NCBI RefSeq assembly: GCF_028198165.1
Contig: NZ_CP116339.1
Coordinates: forward strand, 1,283,001-1,347,000
Reading direction: 5' to 3'
DNA from: Pseudoxanthomonas sp. JBR18
Lineage (GTDB): Bacteria > Pseudomonadota > Gammaproteobacteria > Xanthomonadales > Xanthomonadaceae
Length of the DNA: 64,000 bases
Shown piece after piece: positions 37,191 to 44,604 of this stretch; the stretch's first letter is position 1; the number at the start of each line of letters is the position of its first letter. The translations under genes and the position numbers were made by a program. The notes below the pieces were generated by a model, which did not search any database, was not told the origin of the DNA, and saw only the letters and a list, made by a program, of their open reading frames with translations.

Positions 37191-37195
37191 GCGCC

Positions 37196-37255
37196 GCCTA
37201 ACAATTCATTCAAGCCGACGCCGCTTCGCGGCGCGGCTTAATTCAGGTGTTAGGT
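37196..37255 (+). repeat. attC21
   Basis: Left core GCCTAAC, stem CCGACGCCGCTTCGCGGCGCGG, right core GTTAGGT. Confidence 0.92.
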
Positions 37256-37895
37256 GCTGAGTGAAGAGGTATCGCCGTTGAAGAAAGAAAAAGCTACGGG
37301 CTACGTTGTTCAGCGTTCTGGCCTAGCCGATTACTTCCCAACTCACGTCCATTCGCCAGCGTTCTGGGAGGCGCTCGGCCGTGCGGTGGGAGCTTTCGGC
37401 TTTCTAGAAGAGACCTTGCTAAAAGCAATCTTTGCTGTCACAGCCACTACGCCTTACAAAGACAGCGAGATCGTGGCCGCATACGAGGCTTGGGTTCCAA
37501 AGCTTACGCGTTCGCTCTCAGACCCTCTGGGAGGCCTCATCGACACTTACGGAAAGGCGGTTCGGGATCACCCCGGATTAGACATAGAAAATTTCGACAG
37601 CCTCCTGGATGACCTTCGTGAGGCTTGTAGAACTCGAAATGCCATATGTCACGGATCGTGGGGCGCGCCAAACTTGGGTGGGCTCAGCGTTCCATTTTTC
37701 GTGAATAAGCAAGGCGAAGTATTTGACACGCCCATCGGCGTTGATTTTCTAGCGCAACTCAGAAAGGCCACGGCTGAACTTGCTTGCTCCGTGATTGATA
37801 CAGTCACTCATATGGGCTGGCAGTTCCCAGGTTCCAATGGCCCTGGCCGCGTCGTTTGGCAAAGCGCAGCTGATACGGGTGCGGTCAGCACCTAA
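37254..37895 (+). CDS. cassette C22: HEPN-like protein with RX4H motif
   Basis: 213 aa from GTG at 37254, which overlaps the core. Helical. FWEALGRAVGAFGFLEETLLKAIF is a typical first HEPN helix, and CRTRNAICHGSWG (Arg128-x4-His133) is the RX4H motif of HEPN ribonucleases. The C-terminal part is a helix plus a polar tail. A toxin, abortive-infection or nucleic-acid-binding role is possible but unproven. Stop at the TAA of attC22. The start is uncertain; TTG codons follow shortly. Confidence 0.55.
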   Translation: MLSEEVSPLKKEKATGYVVQRSGLADYFPTHVHSPAFWEALGRAVGAFGFLEETLLKAIFAVTATTPYKDSEIVAAYEAWVPKLTRSLSDPLGGLIDTYGKAVRDHPGLDIENFDSLLDDLREACRTRNAICHGSWGAPNLGGLSVPFFVNKQGEVFDTPIGVDFLAQLRKATAELACSVIDTVTHMGWQFPGSNGPGRVVWQSAADTGAVST

Positions 37896-37949
37896 CAATT
37901 CATTCAAGCCGAAGCCGCTTCGCGGCTCGGCTTAATTCAGGCGTTAGGC
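37890..37949 (+). repeat. attC22
   Basis: Left core ACCTAAC, exact complement of the cassette start GTTAGGT, standard stem, right core GTTAGGC. Confidence 0.92.
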
Positions 37950-37952
37950 GCT

Positions 37953-38288
37953 ATGGCTAGACCTCCACATCCGCCAGATATCGAAGCAGACATTAGCTTC
38001 GTCAGCACCGAGGCTGGCGGAAAGAAGAACGCCGTTCGCTCTGGCTACAGGCCGCAACACGATTTCGGCCTTGAGGGCATGTTCAACGACGCGCATCATG
38101 AGTACATTGGCGTTGAGTCTGTAGCGCCAGGGACAACTGCGAGGGCACAACTCTGGCTACTCGCTCCGGAGCTCCAGGCCGGGCGCCTTTTCGCTGGCTT
38201 TAAATTCTCGGTTCACGAGGGATCACACCTTGTCGCACATGGAGTTGTTGTCAGCGTAAACAATCCGGCGTTGCGGGCAAGCGCCTAA
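37953..38288 (+). CDS. cassette C23: EF-Tu beta-barrel-like protein
   Basis: 111 aa. PDIEADISFVSTEAGGKKNAVRSGYRPQ, then VAPGTTARAQLWLLAPE and GRLFAGFKFSVHEGSHLVAHGVV follow the layout of the third domain of elongation factor Tu, without a GTPase domain. Similar stand-alone proteins are known; their role is unclear. Stop at the TAA of attC23. Confidence 0.6.
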   Translation: MARPPHPPDIEADISFVSTEAGGKKNAVRSGYRPQHDFGLEGMFNDAHHEYIGVESVAPGTTARAQLWLLAPELQAGRLFAGFKFSVHEGSHLVAHGVVVSVNNPALRASA

Positions 38289-38342
38289 CAATTCAATCAA
38301 GCCGATGCCGCTTCGCGACACGGCTTATTTCCAGCGTTGGGC
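38283..38342 (+). repeat. attC23
   Basis: Left core GCCTAAC, stem CCGATGCCGCTTCGCGACACGG with mismatches, right core GTTGGGC. Confidence 0.88.
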
Positions 38343-38350
38343 CTAAAAGC

Positions 38351-38893
38351 ATGGACTTCCAAACGTCACTGGTGCTGAGCTCAAGTAACGCGGATGGGCC
38401 AGCTTCGACCACGCTCTATTCAAATGCGCCTGGCGCGGGGGTCTACTCGGAAGGCTTATTGGTCGTGCTTGGTCAGCAGCTATCGAAACAACTCGCGCAA
38501 AGCTGGCAGTGGTTGCTAGGTCACGATGCGACGCCGCTAGCTCATACCGCGTTTGGAGATTTCTTTTTTTGGTCGCAAAAGCACGAGTCTGTCTTTTATT
38601 TTGAGACTCAACGTGGAAAATCGACGTTCGTCGACCGAAGTACGGAGTGGTTCTTTGAGCAGTTCATTCCTCAGAGCAGCGTACTTGAGCAAGTGTTGGA
38701 ATTGACCAAAGTCCGCCAACTAGTAGAGCGCTTAGGTGCCATTGCCTATGGCAGCTGTTTCATCGCTGAGCCTTGGCAATGTATTGGTGGAAGCGGCACT
38801 TTGAATGACTATTCCATTGGAAACATTGCGGTCTACAACTCATTGGTGGCTCAGCACGTTCACGGTGTAATGTCTGGGCTGCGTAAGGCCTAA
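38351..38893 (+). CDS. cassette C24: DUF1851 / Tdi1-like immunity protein
   Basis: 180 aa. AFGDFFFWSQKHESVFYFETQRGK, the helical middle STEWFFEQFIPQ and a C-terminal AYGSCFIAEPWQCIGGSGTLNDYSIGNIAVYNSLVAQ match the DUF1851 (T6SS immunity protein Tdi1 C-terminal) layout. It could protect against a toxin delivered by neighbours; no effector gene is present nearby. Stop at the TAA of attC24. Confidence 0.6.
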   Translation: MDFQTSLVLSSSNADGPASTTLYSNAPGAGVYSEGLLVVLGQQLSKQLAQSWQWLLGHDATPLAHTAFGDFFFWSQKHESVFYFETQRGKSTFVDRSTEWFFEQFIPQSSVLEQVLELTKVRQLVERLGAIAYGSCFIAEPWQCIGGSGTLNDYSIGNIAVYNSLVAQHVHGVMSGLRKA

Positions 38894-38944
38894 CAAATCG
38901 TTCAAGGCGGACGGCTTCGCCGCCGCTTAACTCAAGCGTTAGAC
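38888..38944 (+). repeat. attC24
   Basis: Second structural class (CAAGGCGGACGGCTTCGCCG), 57 bp; left core GCCTAAC, right core GTTAGAC. Confidence 0.88.
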
Positions 38945-38949
38945 CGCTC

Positions 38950-39261
38950 ATGCCAACAACACTGCCAGCTGCTGAAAGAACTTGGTTTTCCGTTGCGCCG
39001 GACGGCACGGAGCATGAGGTGGTGTTGCGCGTGGGTACACCGACACTAGCGCCTGGCGGCGAGTGGCGAGCCGCTGTTTCACTCGGCGTTTTGGAGTCTC
39101 GCGTCCACAGCATTGCTGGTGTTGACGCTTGGCAAGCCGTTATCCTGGCCATGCGCTTTGCGGCTACGCGGGTTTCTCATTTCGCGGAGGACGGCTGGCT
39201 GTTCTACTGGGATCGCGGCGGTGACCCAGCATCACCATCGGAGCTTGCGGATGCGCCATGA
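38950..39261 (+). CDS. cassette C25: DUF6968-like protein
   Basis: 103 aa. RTWFSVAPDGTEHEVVLRVGTPT, EWRAAVSLG and VDAWQAVILAMRFAATRVSHF resemble DUF6968 (strands followed by the D-x-x-QA helix). Function unknown. The ATG is five bases after the core. Confidence 0.6.
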   Translation: MPTTLPAAERTWFSVAPDGTEHEVVLRVGTPTLAPGGEWRAAVSLGVLESRVHSIAGVDAWQAVILAMRFAATRVSHFAEDGWLFYWDRGGDPASPSELADAP

Positions 39262-39264
39262 GCG

Positions 39265-39324
39265 GTCTAACAATTCATTCAAGCCGACGCCGCTTCGCGG
39301 CGCGACTTAATTCAAGCGTTAGGC
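39265..39324 (+). repeat. attC25
   Basis: Left core GTCTAAC, stem CCGACGCCGCTTCGCGGCGCG, right core GTTAGGC. Confidence 0.92.
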
Positions 39325-39361
39325 GGCTTTCCAGCCGCCATCTCTGACTGAGGTTAAGTGT

Positions 39362-39598
39362 ATGAGTATGTTTGAGTGGATAGTCATCGTGCTGCTCGTC
39401 CTGATCTGGCTTAAGCCTAGCGGTAAGCCTTTTCGCTTGGAGGGCAATGCCTTGACCTTCATGCAGCAATACGAGATGCGCCTAGCAAGCATGGAGACGC
39501 ACCTTGCGGAGATTTCCGCATCCAGCCACTCAACTAGCCTTGACATTGGTGCAATGCGCATTTCTCAGCTCCCAGAGTACCCGCCTAGTGGACCGTGA
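39362..39598 (+). CDS. cassette C26: single-helix membrane protein
   Basis: 78 aa. N-terminal hydrophobic helix FEWIVIVLLVLIWL, then a basic stretch and a soluble, partly coiled segment MQQYEMRLASMETHLAEIS. The start is about 43 bases into the cassette, the longest leader in the array, which may hold its own regulatory signal. No family recognised. Confidence 0.55.
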   Translation: MSMFEWIVIVLLVLIWLKPSGKPFRLEGNALTFMQQYEMRLASMETHLAEISASSHSTSLDIGAMRISQLPEYPPSGP

Positions 39599-39601
39599 GC
39601 C

Positions 39602-39661
39602 GCCTAACAATTCATTCAAGCCGACGCCGCTTGGCGGCTCGGCTTAACTCCGGCGTTAGCT
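39602..39661 (+). repeat. attC26
   Basis: Left core GCCTAAC, stem CCGACGCCGCTTGGCGGCTCGG, right core GTTAGCT. Confidence 0.92.
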
Positions 39662-39671
39662 GCTAGCAAAC

Positions 39672-40188
39672 ATGGCCGCGATCTTTGCATTTACCTGCTC
39701 ATGCTGCGGAGAGCGGCATGAGGGCTCGCCCAGCTTCGGGTACAAGACCCCAATGCCCTTTGACCACTTGTCAGAGCATGACAAGCAATCAATCGCGCAG
39801 ATCAACGACGACCTTTGCAAGATCGACCACCCGGAAGGCACTGACTACTTTGCTCGGGTTGTTTTGGAGCTTCCCATCAATGGAGCTGAGGAGCCGTTCC
39901 TATGGGGGTTTCTGGGTTTCCCTTAGCAAAGAGAGCTTTGACAAGTACACGTCAACCTGGGGCGAGCATGATGAATCAGACAGCTACTTTGGCTGGTTTA
40001 GCAATCGCCTTCCGTATTACCCTGACACAATCAACCTAAAGACAAATGTGCGGCCTAGAAATGCAAACGCGAGACCATATCTTGAGTTGCAACCAAGCGA
40101 CCATCCACTAGCCGTCCACTATTATCATGGCCTGAGCGCCCAGGAAGCTCAGAAGATCGCAGAAGAGGCTATGCATGGACGCAGCTAA
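39672..40188 (+). pseudogene. cassette C27: DUF2199 gene with a frameshift
   Basis: N-terminal frame (from 39672) gives CSCCGERH and DYFARVVLELPINGAEEPFLWGF, then stops at 39926. The +1 frame continues as FWVSLSKESFDKYTSTW to a stop at 40188. One extra base near 39912 (TGGGGGTTTCTGG) explains the break; removing it restores a DUF2199 protein of about 171 aa. The downstream half has kept its frame to the TAA of the attC, so the change looks recent. A sequencing error is possible. Confidence 0.7.
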
Positions 40189-40228
40189 CAATTCATTCAA
40201 GCCGACGCCACTTCGCGGCGCGGCTTAA
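40183..40228 (+). repeat. attC27, truncated
   Basis: Left core AGCTAAC (complement of the cassette start GTTAGCT) and the hairpin are intact, but the sequence departs from the family after GGCTTAA and no GTTRRRY core follows at the right distance. This is the right end of the array. Confidence 0.85.
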
Positions 40229-40485
40229 TGACGTTGATCGTGCGGTACTGCTCAAGGTCAAGCGTTGAGACCAGTTGAAGCAGCTTGCTGATTACATGCG
40301 CGGATGCTGCGCATGTGGCTTGTGGCTTACCTGACACGCATCGAAGGCCGCGCCATGATGATCGATCGCCCAGCCTGCGGGCGAGCTTGTTGGCCACGCC
40401 CGCCGTTGCCTTGTGGTGGGCTTGGCGCTGCTGTAGCTCCAGTGCCCAGGGCTGCAGCGGATCTACAGTGTCGGCAAGACCACGT
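40229..40485 (-). mobile_element. IS110-family element remnant (3' end)
   Basis: Read on the minus strand, 40480-40380 encodes DPLQPWALELQQRQ and HHKATAGVANKLARRL, the conserved C-terminal segment of IS110/IS1111 transposases. A one-base shift then gives WAIDHHGAAFDA and a stop near 40293. The rest of the element is gone; TRIC coding sequence begins at 40501. The IS1111-attC subgroup is known to insert into attC sites, which fits the truncated attC27 next door. Confidence 0.6.
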
Positions 40486-40500
40486 GCTCGATCAGCGCTC

Positions 40501-41154
40501 TCACCTGCGCGGCGCGTCGTCGCGCTTGTCCGCGTGGCGGCCGCCGGCCACCGGGAGCTGCCAGCCGCGCCGGATGGCCATCATGCGCAGGGTGAAGCAG
40601 CAGGCGGCGCCGACAAACATCGTCGCGGCCGATGTCAGCCCGAGCATGGCGCCGATCACCACCACGCCCGCGCCGAGCAGGGCGGCCACCGCATACAGGT
40701 CCGCGCGCAGGACCATGGGCACGTCGGTGAGCAGGACATCGCGCGCCATGCCGCCACCGATGCCGGTGAGCATGCCCAGCAGCGCGGCCATGGGCGGATT
40801 GAGGCCGGCGGCGAGCGCCTTCTCCGCGCCGGCCACCGCGAACAGCGCCAGGCCGGCGGCGTCGAACATGCGCACGGGGGTCTGCAGCCGCTCGATCAGC
40901 GGTGCCCACCTGAAGGTGATCAGGCCGGCGCACAGCGAGGCCGCCAGGTAACGCCAGTCGCGGATCGCCGCGGGCGGGACCGCGCCAATCAGCAGGTCGC
41001 GGGCGATGCCGCCTGCGTTGGCCGCGGCAAAGGACAGCACCAGCACGCCGAACAGGTCCAGGCGGCGGCGCATGGCCGCGGTCGCGCCGCTGATGGCGAA
41101 CACGAACGTGCCGGCCAGGTCGGCGATCAACAGCAGCAGGTGGGTACTGGGCAT
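40501..41154 (-). CDS. TRIC/YicG (UPF0126) family membrane channel
   Basis: 217 aa, seven predicted membrane helices in two repeats, each with the family motif: FAISGATAAMRRRLDLFGVLVL...GGIARDLLIG and GMLTGIGGGMARDVLL. Prokaryotic TRIC proteins form trimeric cation (K+) channels; YicG itself is uncharacterised. ATG at 41154 starts the first helix; the open frame continues far upstream only by GC bias. A short basic tail ends the protein next to the IS remnant. Confidence 0.88.
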   Translation of the reverse strand: MPSTHLLLLIADLAGTFVFAISGATAAMRRRLDLFGVLVLSFAAANAGGIARDLLIGAVPPAAIRDWRYLAASLCAGLITFRWAPLIERLQTPVRMFDAAGLALFAVAGAEKALAAGLNPPMAALLGMLTGIGGGMARDVLLTDVPMVLRADLYAVAALLGAGVVVIGAMLGLTSAATMFVGAACCFTLRMMAIRRGWQLPVAGGRHADKRDDAPRR

Positions 41155-41479
41155 GGCGGTCTCTTGCAGGACGCACACTCTAGCGGCCGCGGCCCGCCCG
41201 TCCCAGCCACGCTGCCGGGATGTCGCGACTCGCGCGCCGGAGCTGCTCCCGTGGCAAGACAGTGCGCGTGTCTTTTGACGCGCTAACACTCGCAGCGGCG
41301 TTCGTCCTCTCCCCGACGGTCGGCGGCCTGACCTGGGTAAGCAGGCCGCTATGCACCCGCTTCCGGGCATGGCCCAGGCTTGGCAGTGCCGGACGCTGGA
41401 GGCCGCGCTTGCCGCATTGCGGTTTTTGCTGGCGAGGCACACGCCTGCGCGCAGCTGCAGCAGGCGGTCAGGACGCACG
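41155..41479. other. intergenic region between divergent genes
   Basis: No gene of its own is supported. The region separates divergent TRIC and S46 peptidase genes and carries the 16-bp palindrome described next. Open frames here lack recognisable features. Confidence 0.5.
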
Positions 41480-41495
41480 ATGACCGTACGGTCAT
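41480..41495. promoter_or_regulatory. perfect 16-bp palindrome, candidate operator
   Basis: ATGACCGTACGGTCAT, fully symmetrical, about 74 bp before the start codon of the S46 peptidase. Size and symmetry suit a TetR-type repressor; no such regulator is adjacent. Confidence 0.45.
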
Positions 41496-41568
41496 GCGCC
41501 TGGGGTTTGCCCGCGTCCCGTGCGGCCGCTACTGTCGCGCCCACGTTCGACTCGCCCTGGCCCATCGC

Positions 41569-43710
41569 ATGACCCGCACCCTGCCCCTGGCCGCCTCGCT
41601 GGCGCTGCTGCTGTCCTCCACCGCCCGCGCCGACGAAGGCATGTGGATGCCTTCGCAGCTGCCGGCCCTGTCCGACCCGCTACGCGAGGCCGGCTTCCGC
41701 GGCAATCCGCAGGACCTGGCCGATGTCACCCAGGCACCGTTGAGCGCGGTGGTGAAGGTCGGCGGCGGCACCGGGGCGTTCGTCTCGGGCGATGGCCTGC
41801 TGCTGACCAACCACCACGTGGCCTACGGGGTGATCCAGTACAACACCAAGGCCGATACCAACCTGATCGACGATGGCTTCGCGGCCAGCGATCGCGCCGG
41901 CGAACTGCCGGCCAACCCGGACTTCCGGGTGCTGGTGACCACCGCGTTCGACAAGGTCACCGACCAGGTGCTGGCACAGGCCAAGGGCAAGACCGGCCGC
42001 GCCTACTTTGACGCGGTGGACCAGGCCAGCAAGCGCCTGGTCGCCGATTGCGAGGCCAAGGGCCATGTGCGCTGCAGCGTGGCCAGCATGAACTACGGCA
42101 GCGATTTCTATCGCATGACCCAGCTGGAATTGCGCGACATCCGCCTGGTGTACGCACCGCCGCGCGCCATCGGCAACTACGGCGATGAGATCGACAACTT
42201 CATGTGGCCGCGCCATGCCGGTGACTTCACCTTCCTGCGCGCCTACGTGGGCCGGGACGGCAAGCCGGCCGACTACAGTGCCGACAACGTGCCCTACCAG
42301 GCGCCTGCGTTCCTCAAGGTGGCCGTGGACGGACCGAAGGAAGGCGACTTCGCGATGCTGGCCGGATATCCAGGCACCACCTATCGCAACCGCACCGCGG
42401 CCGAGTTCAAGGCCCAGGTGGAACATGTGCTGCCGGCGCGGGTGGCGGTATTCGACGCGATGATCGACACCATCGAGCAAGCCGGCAAGGCCAACGCCAA
42501 CGCGCGCACCCGCTATGCCTCGCTGCTGCAATCGCTCAAGAACAACCGCAAGCGCGCCGCCGGTGAGCTGGAGGGCCTGCTGCGCAGCGATGCGGTACGC
42601 CTGCGCGGCGAGGACGAAGCCGGCATGCTGGCCGCCACGCGCGGCGCGCGCGCCCAGCAGATCGCGCAGCTGCAGACGATCCTGGCCGAAGGCGGCGCCC
42701 AGGGCGATCGCGACCTGCTGCTGGGCCTGATCGCCACTCAGACCCAGCTGATGCGTTCGGCGCTGACGCTTGAGCGCCTGCGCATCGAATCGGCCAAGCC
42801 CGACGCCGAGCGCGACACCGGCTACCAGCAGCGCGACCAGGCGCTGATCGAAGGCATGCTCAAGCAGGTCCAGCGTCGCTACGACCCGGCCACCGAGCAG
42901 GCGCTGCTGACCGTCCTGCTCTCTCGTTACCAGCAACTGCCCGAGGCGCAGCGCGTGCCGGCGTTCGACCAGGCGTTTGGCCGCACCAGCCAAAGCCTGG
43001 CCCAGGCGCTGGATGCGCTCTACGCCGACACCGCGCTGGGGACCGAAGCCGAGCGCCTGTCGCGCTTTGCCGCCGCGCGCCAGGGCAAGCCGCTGGCCGA
43101 GGATCCCCTGATCGCGCTGGCGGCCAAGCTGGTGCCTGCGCAGCTGCAGCTGGACGATGCCCGGAAGGCCCGCGAGGGCGATCAGCTGCGCCTGCGCCCG
43201 GCGTACATGCAGGCGCTGACGGCCTGGCGCGCCAAACAGGGCCGCGCCAGCTATCCCGATGCCAATAGCACGCTGCGGGTGAGCTTCGGGCGGGTGACCC
43301 CGCTCAACCCGCGTGACGCGGTGACCTATGCCCCGGTGACCACGGTGGCCGGCATCGTGGAGAAGAACACCGGCGTGGCGCCCTTCGATGCGCCTGCGCC
43401 GCTGCTGCAGGCCATCGCCAAGGGCGATTTCGGCAGCACCGCCGACCCGGTGCTCAAGACCCAGACCGTGGATTTCCTGACCAACCTGGATACCACCGGC
43501 GGCAATTCCGGCTCGCCGGTGCTCAACGCCAAGGGCGAGTTGATGGGGCTGAACTTTGACAGCAACTGGGAAGCGGTCAGCGCCAGCTGGTGGTACGACC
43601 CGCGCTACAAGCGGGCCATCCATGTCGACGCGCGCTACATCCGCTGGCTGCTGGCCAAGGTCTATCCGGCGCCTGCCCTGCTGCAGGAAATGCAGCTGCC
43701 GGCCGAGTAA
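41569..43710 (+). CDS. S46 family dipeptidyl-peptidase (DPP7/DPP11-like)
   Basis: 713 aa with signal peptide (cleavage near ARA-DE, residue 21). Releases dipeptides from oligopeptide N-termini in the periplasm. The chymotrypsin-like triad is visible: TNHHVAYG (His83), MWPRHAGDF (Asp219) and GGNSGSP (Ser647). GDEIDNFMWPRH is the family hallmark. Whether it prefers acidic (DPP11) or hydrophobic (DPP7) P1 residues cannot be judged safely. ATG at 41569 is chosen for the signal peptide. Confidence 0.93.
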   Translation: MTRTLPLAASLALLLSSTARADEGMWMPSQLPALSDPLREAGFRGNPQDLADVTQAPLSAVVKVGGGTGAFVSGDGLLLTNHHVAYGVIQYNTKADTNLIDDGFAASDRAGELPANPDFRVLVTTAFDKVTDQVLAQAKGKTGRAYFDAVDQASKRLVADCEAKGHVRCSVASMNYGSDFYRMTQLELRDIRLVYAPPRAIGNYGDEIDNFMWPRHAGDFTFLRAYVGRDGKPADYSADNVPYQAPAFLKVAVDGPKEGDFAMLAGYPGTTYRNRTAAEFKAQVEHVLPARVAVFDAMIDTIEQAGKANANARTRYASLLQSLKNNRKRAAGELEGLLRSDAVRLRGEDEAGMLAATRGARAQQIAQLQTILAEGGAQGDRDLLLGLIATQTQLMRSALTLERLRIESAKPDAERDTGYQQRDQALIEGMLKQVQRRYDPATEQALLTVLLSRYQQLPEAQRVPAFDQAFGRTSQSLAQALDALYADTALGTEAERLSRFAAARQGKPLAEDPLIALAAKLVPAQLQLDDARKAREGDQLRLRPAYMQALTAWRAKQGRASYPDANSTLRVSFGRVTPLNPRDAVTYAPVTTVAGIVEKNTGVAPFDAPAPLLQAIAKGDFGSTADPVLKTQTVDFLTNLDTTGGNSGSPVLNAKGELMGLNFDSNWEAVSASWWYDPRYKRAIHVDARYIRWLLAKVYPAPALLQEMQLPAE

Positions 43711-43785
43711 GCCACGCGCGCCTGCACGCGCTGCACAGGCGGGGCCGGCCACAATCGCCGGCCCCGATACGTTCGAGGCCACGCG

Positions 43786-44550
43786 ATGGCGCCTGTGTTC
43801 CGTCCCCGCTGGCGCCTGTGCGGCGCCGCCCTGCTGCTCGTCCTGCCCTGGGCGGCGGCAGCCGATGACATTCAATTCGATCGCCCGGGGATTCCGTTCT
43901 CGCCCAGCACCCTGGGCCGCGGCGGATTCGCCTGGGAACAAGGTTTGCCCGATGTCAGCTGGGAACGCAGCGATGGCGGGATCCAGCGCGAATACGATGC
44001 CGGCACCGTGTTGCGCCTGGGACTGAGCGACCGGCTGGAACTGCAGCTCTCCAGCGACACGCAGGTGTGGCACCGCGATACCGGCCCGGACGCGTTGCGC
44101 GGCCATGGGGCCGGCAGCACTGCGCTGGCGGCCAAGGTGGTGTTGCCGAGTTCGCGCGAGAGCTTCGCCTGGGCGCTGCTGGCCCAGGCCGATCTGGACA
44201 GCGGCAGCCGGACCTACGGCAGCGACGACCACCTGCGCTCGATCGCGCTGACGGGCGAGTGGACGCTGCCGCAGGACCGCGCCCTGGCCCTCTATGCGCA
44301 GCTTGCCGACAGTCGTGCCGGACACAGCTGGACCTTCGCGCCCAACTACACGTTTGTCGGTGGCGAGCACTGGCAGGCCTACGTGGAGGCCGGGATCGGC
44401 CATGGCCCGGACAGCACACGCGCGGCGGGCGCAGGCATGGCCTGGATGCTGGGCCAGCACGCGCAGCTGGACGTGTCGCTGCTGCGCGGGACGGCCGCGG
44501 ATGCGCCGGATTGGCAGGGCGGGCTGGGCCTGTCGATCGGCTTCCAGTAG
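43786..44550 (+). CDS. outer-membrane beta-barrel, MetA-pathway-type transporter family
   Basis: 254 aa with a signal peptide ending AAA-DD near residue 26. Repeated amphipathic strands (TVLRLGLSDRLELQLSSDTQV, LAAKVVLPSS, WALLAQADLD, FAPNYTFVGG, LGLSIGFQ) and the FDRPGIPFSPSTLGRGGFAWEQGLP opening fit the phenol MetA-pathway transporter-like family. It ends in an aromatic residue region as barrels do. 75 bp after the peptidase gene, possibly co-transcribed. Confidence 0.7.
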   Translation: MAPVFRPRWRLCGAALLLVLPWAAAADDIQFDRPGIPFSPSTLGRGGFAWEQGLPDVSWERSDGGIQREYDAGTVLRLGLSDRLELQLSSDTQVWHRDTGPDALRGHGAGSTALAAKVVLPSSRESFAWALLAQADLDSGSRTYGSDDHLRSIALTGEWTLPQDRALALYAQLADSRAGHSWTFAPNYTFVGGEHWQAYVEAGIGHGPDSTRAAGAGMAWMLGQHAQLDVSLLRGTAADAPDWQGGLGLSIGFQ

Positions 44551-44604
44551 CCGCAAGCGTCAAGCAGGTGGCGAGCGCGCCGGTGAAGACGCGCACGTCC
44601 TGGG

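Noticed and set aside
39890..39930. Programmed frameshift in the DUF2199 cassette C27
   Set aside because: No classical slippery heptamer plus stimulatory structure is evident, and the intact C11 homologue uses a single frame; a simple insertion explains it better.
28888..40228. Regularly repeated 57-60 bp sequences that could suggest a CRISPR array
   Set aside because: Spacing varies from 235 to about 690 bp, the intervals contain genes, and each repeat has inverted GTTRRRY/RYYYAAC cores. These are attC sites.
40285..41286. 333-codon plus-strand frame beyond the array
   Set aside because: Complement of the TRIC gene with a random N-terminal extension; no features of its own.
41680..44556. 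958-codon open frame on the minus strand
   Set aside because: Complement of the S46 peptidase and barrel genes; composition is typical of antisense GC-rich frames.
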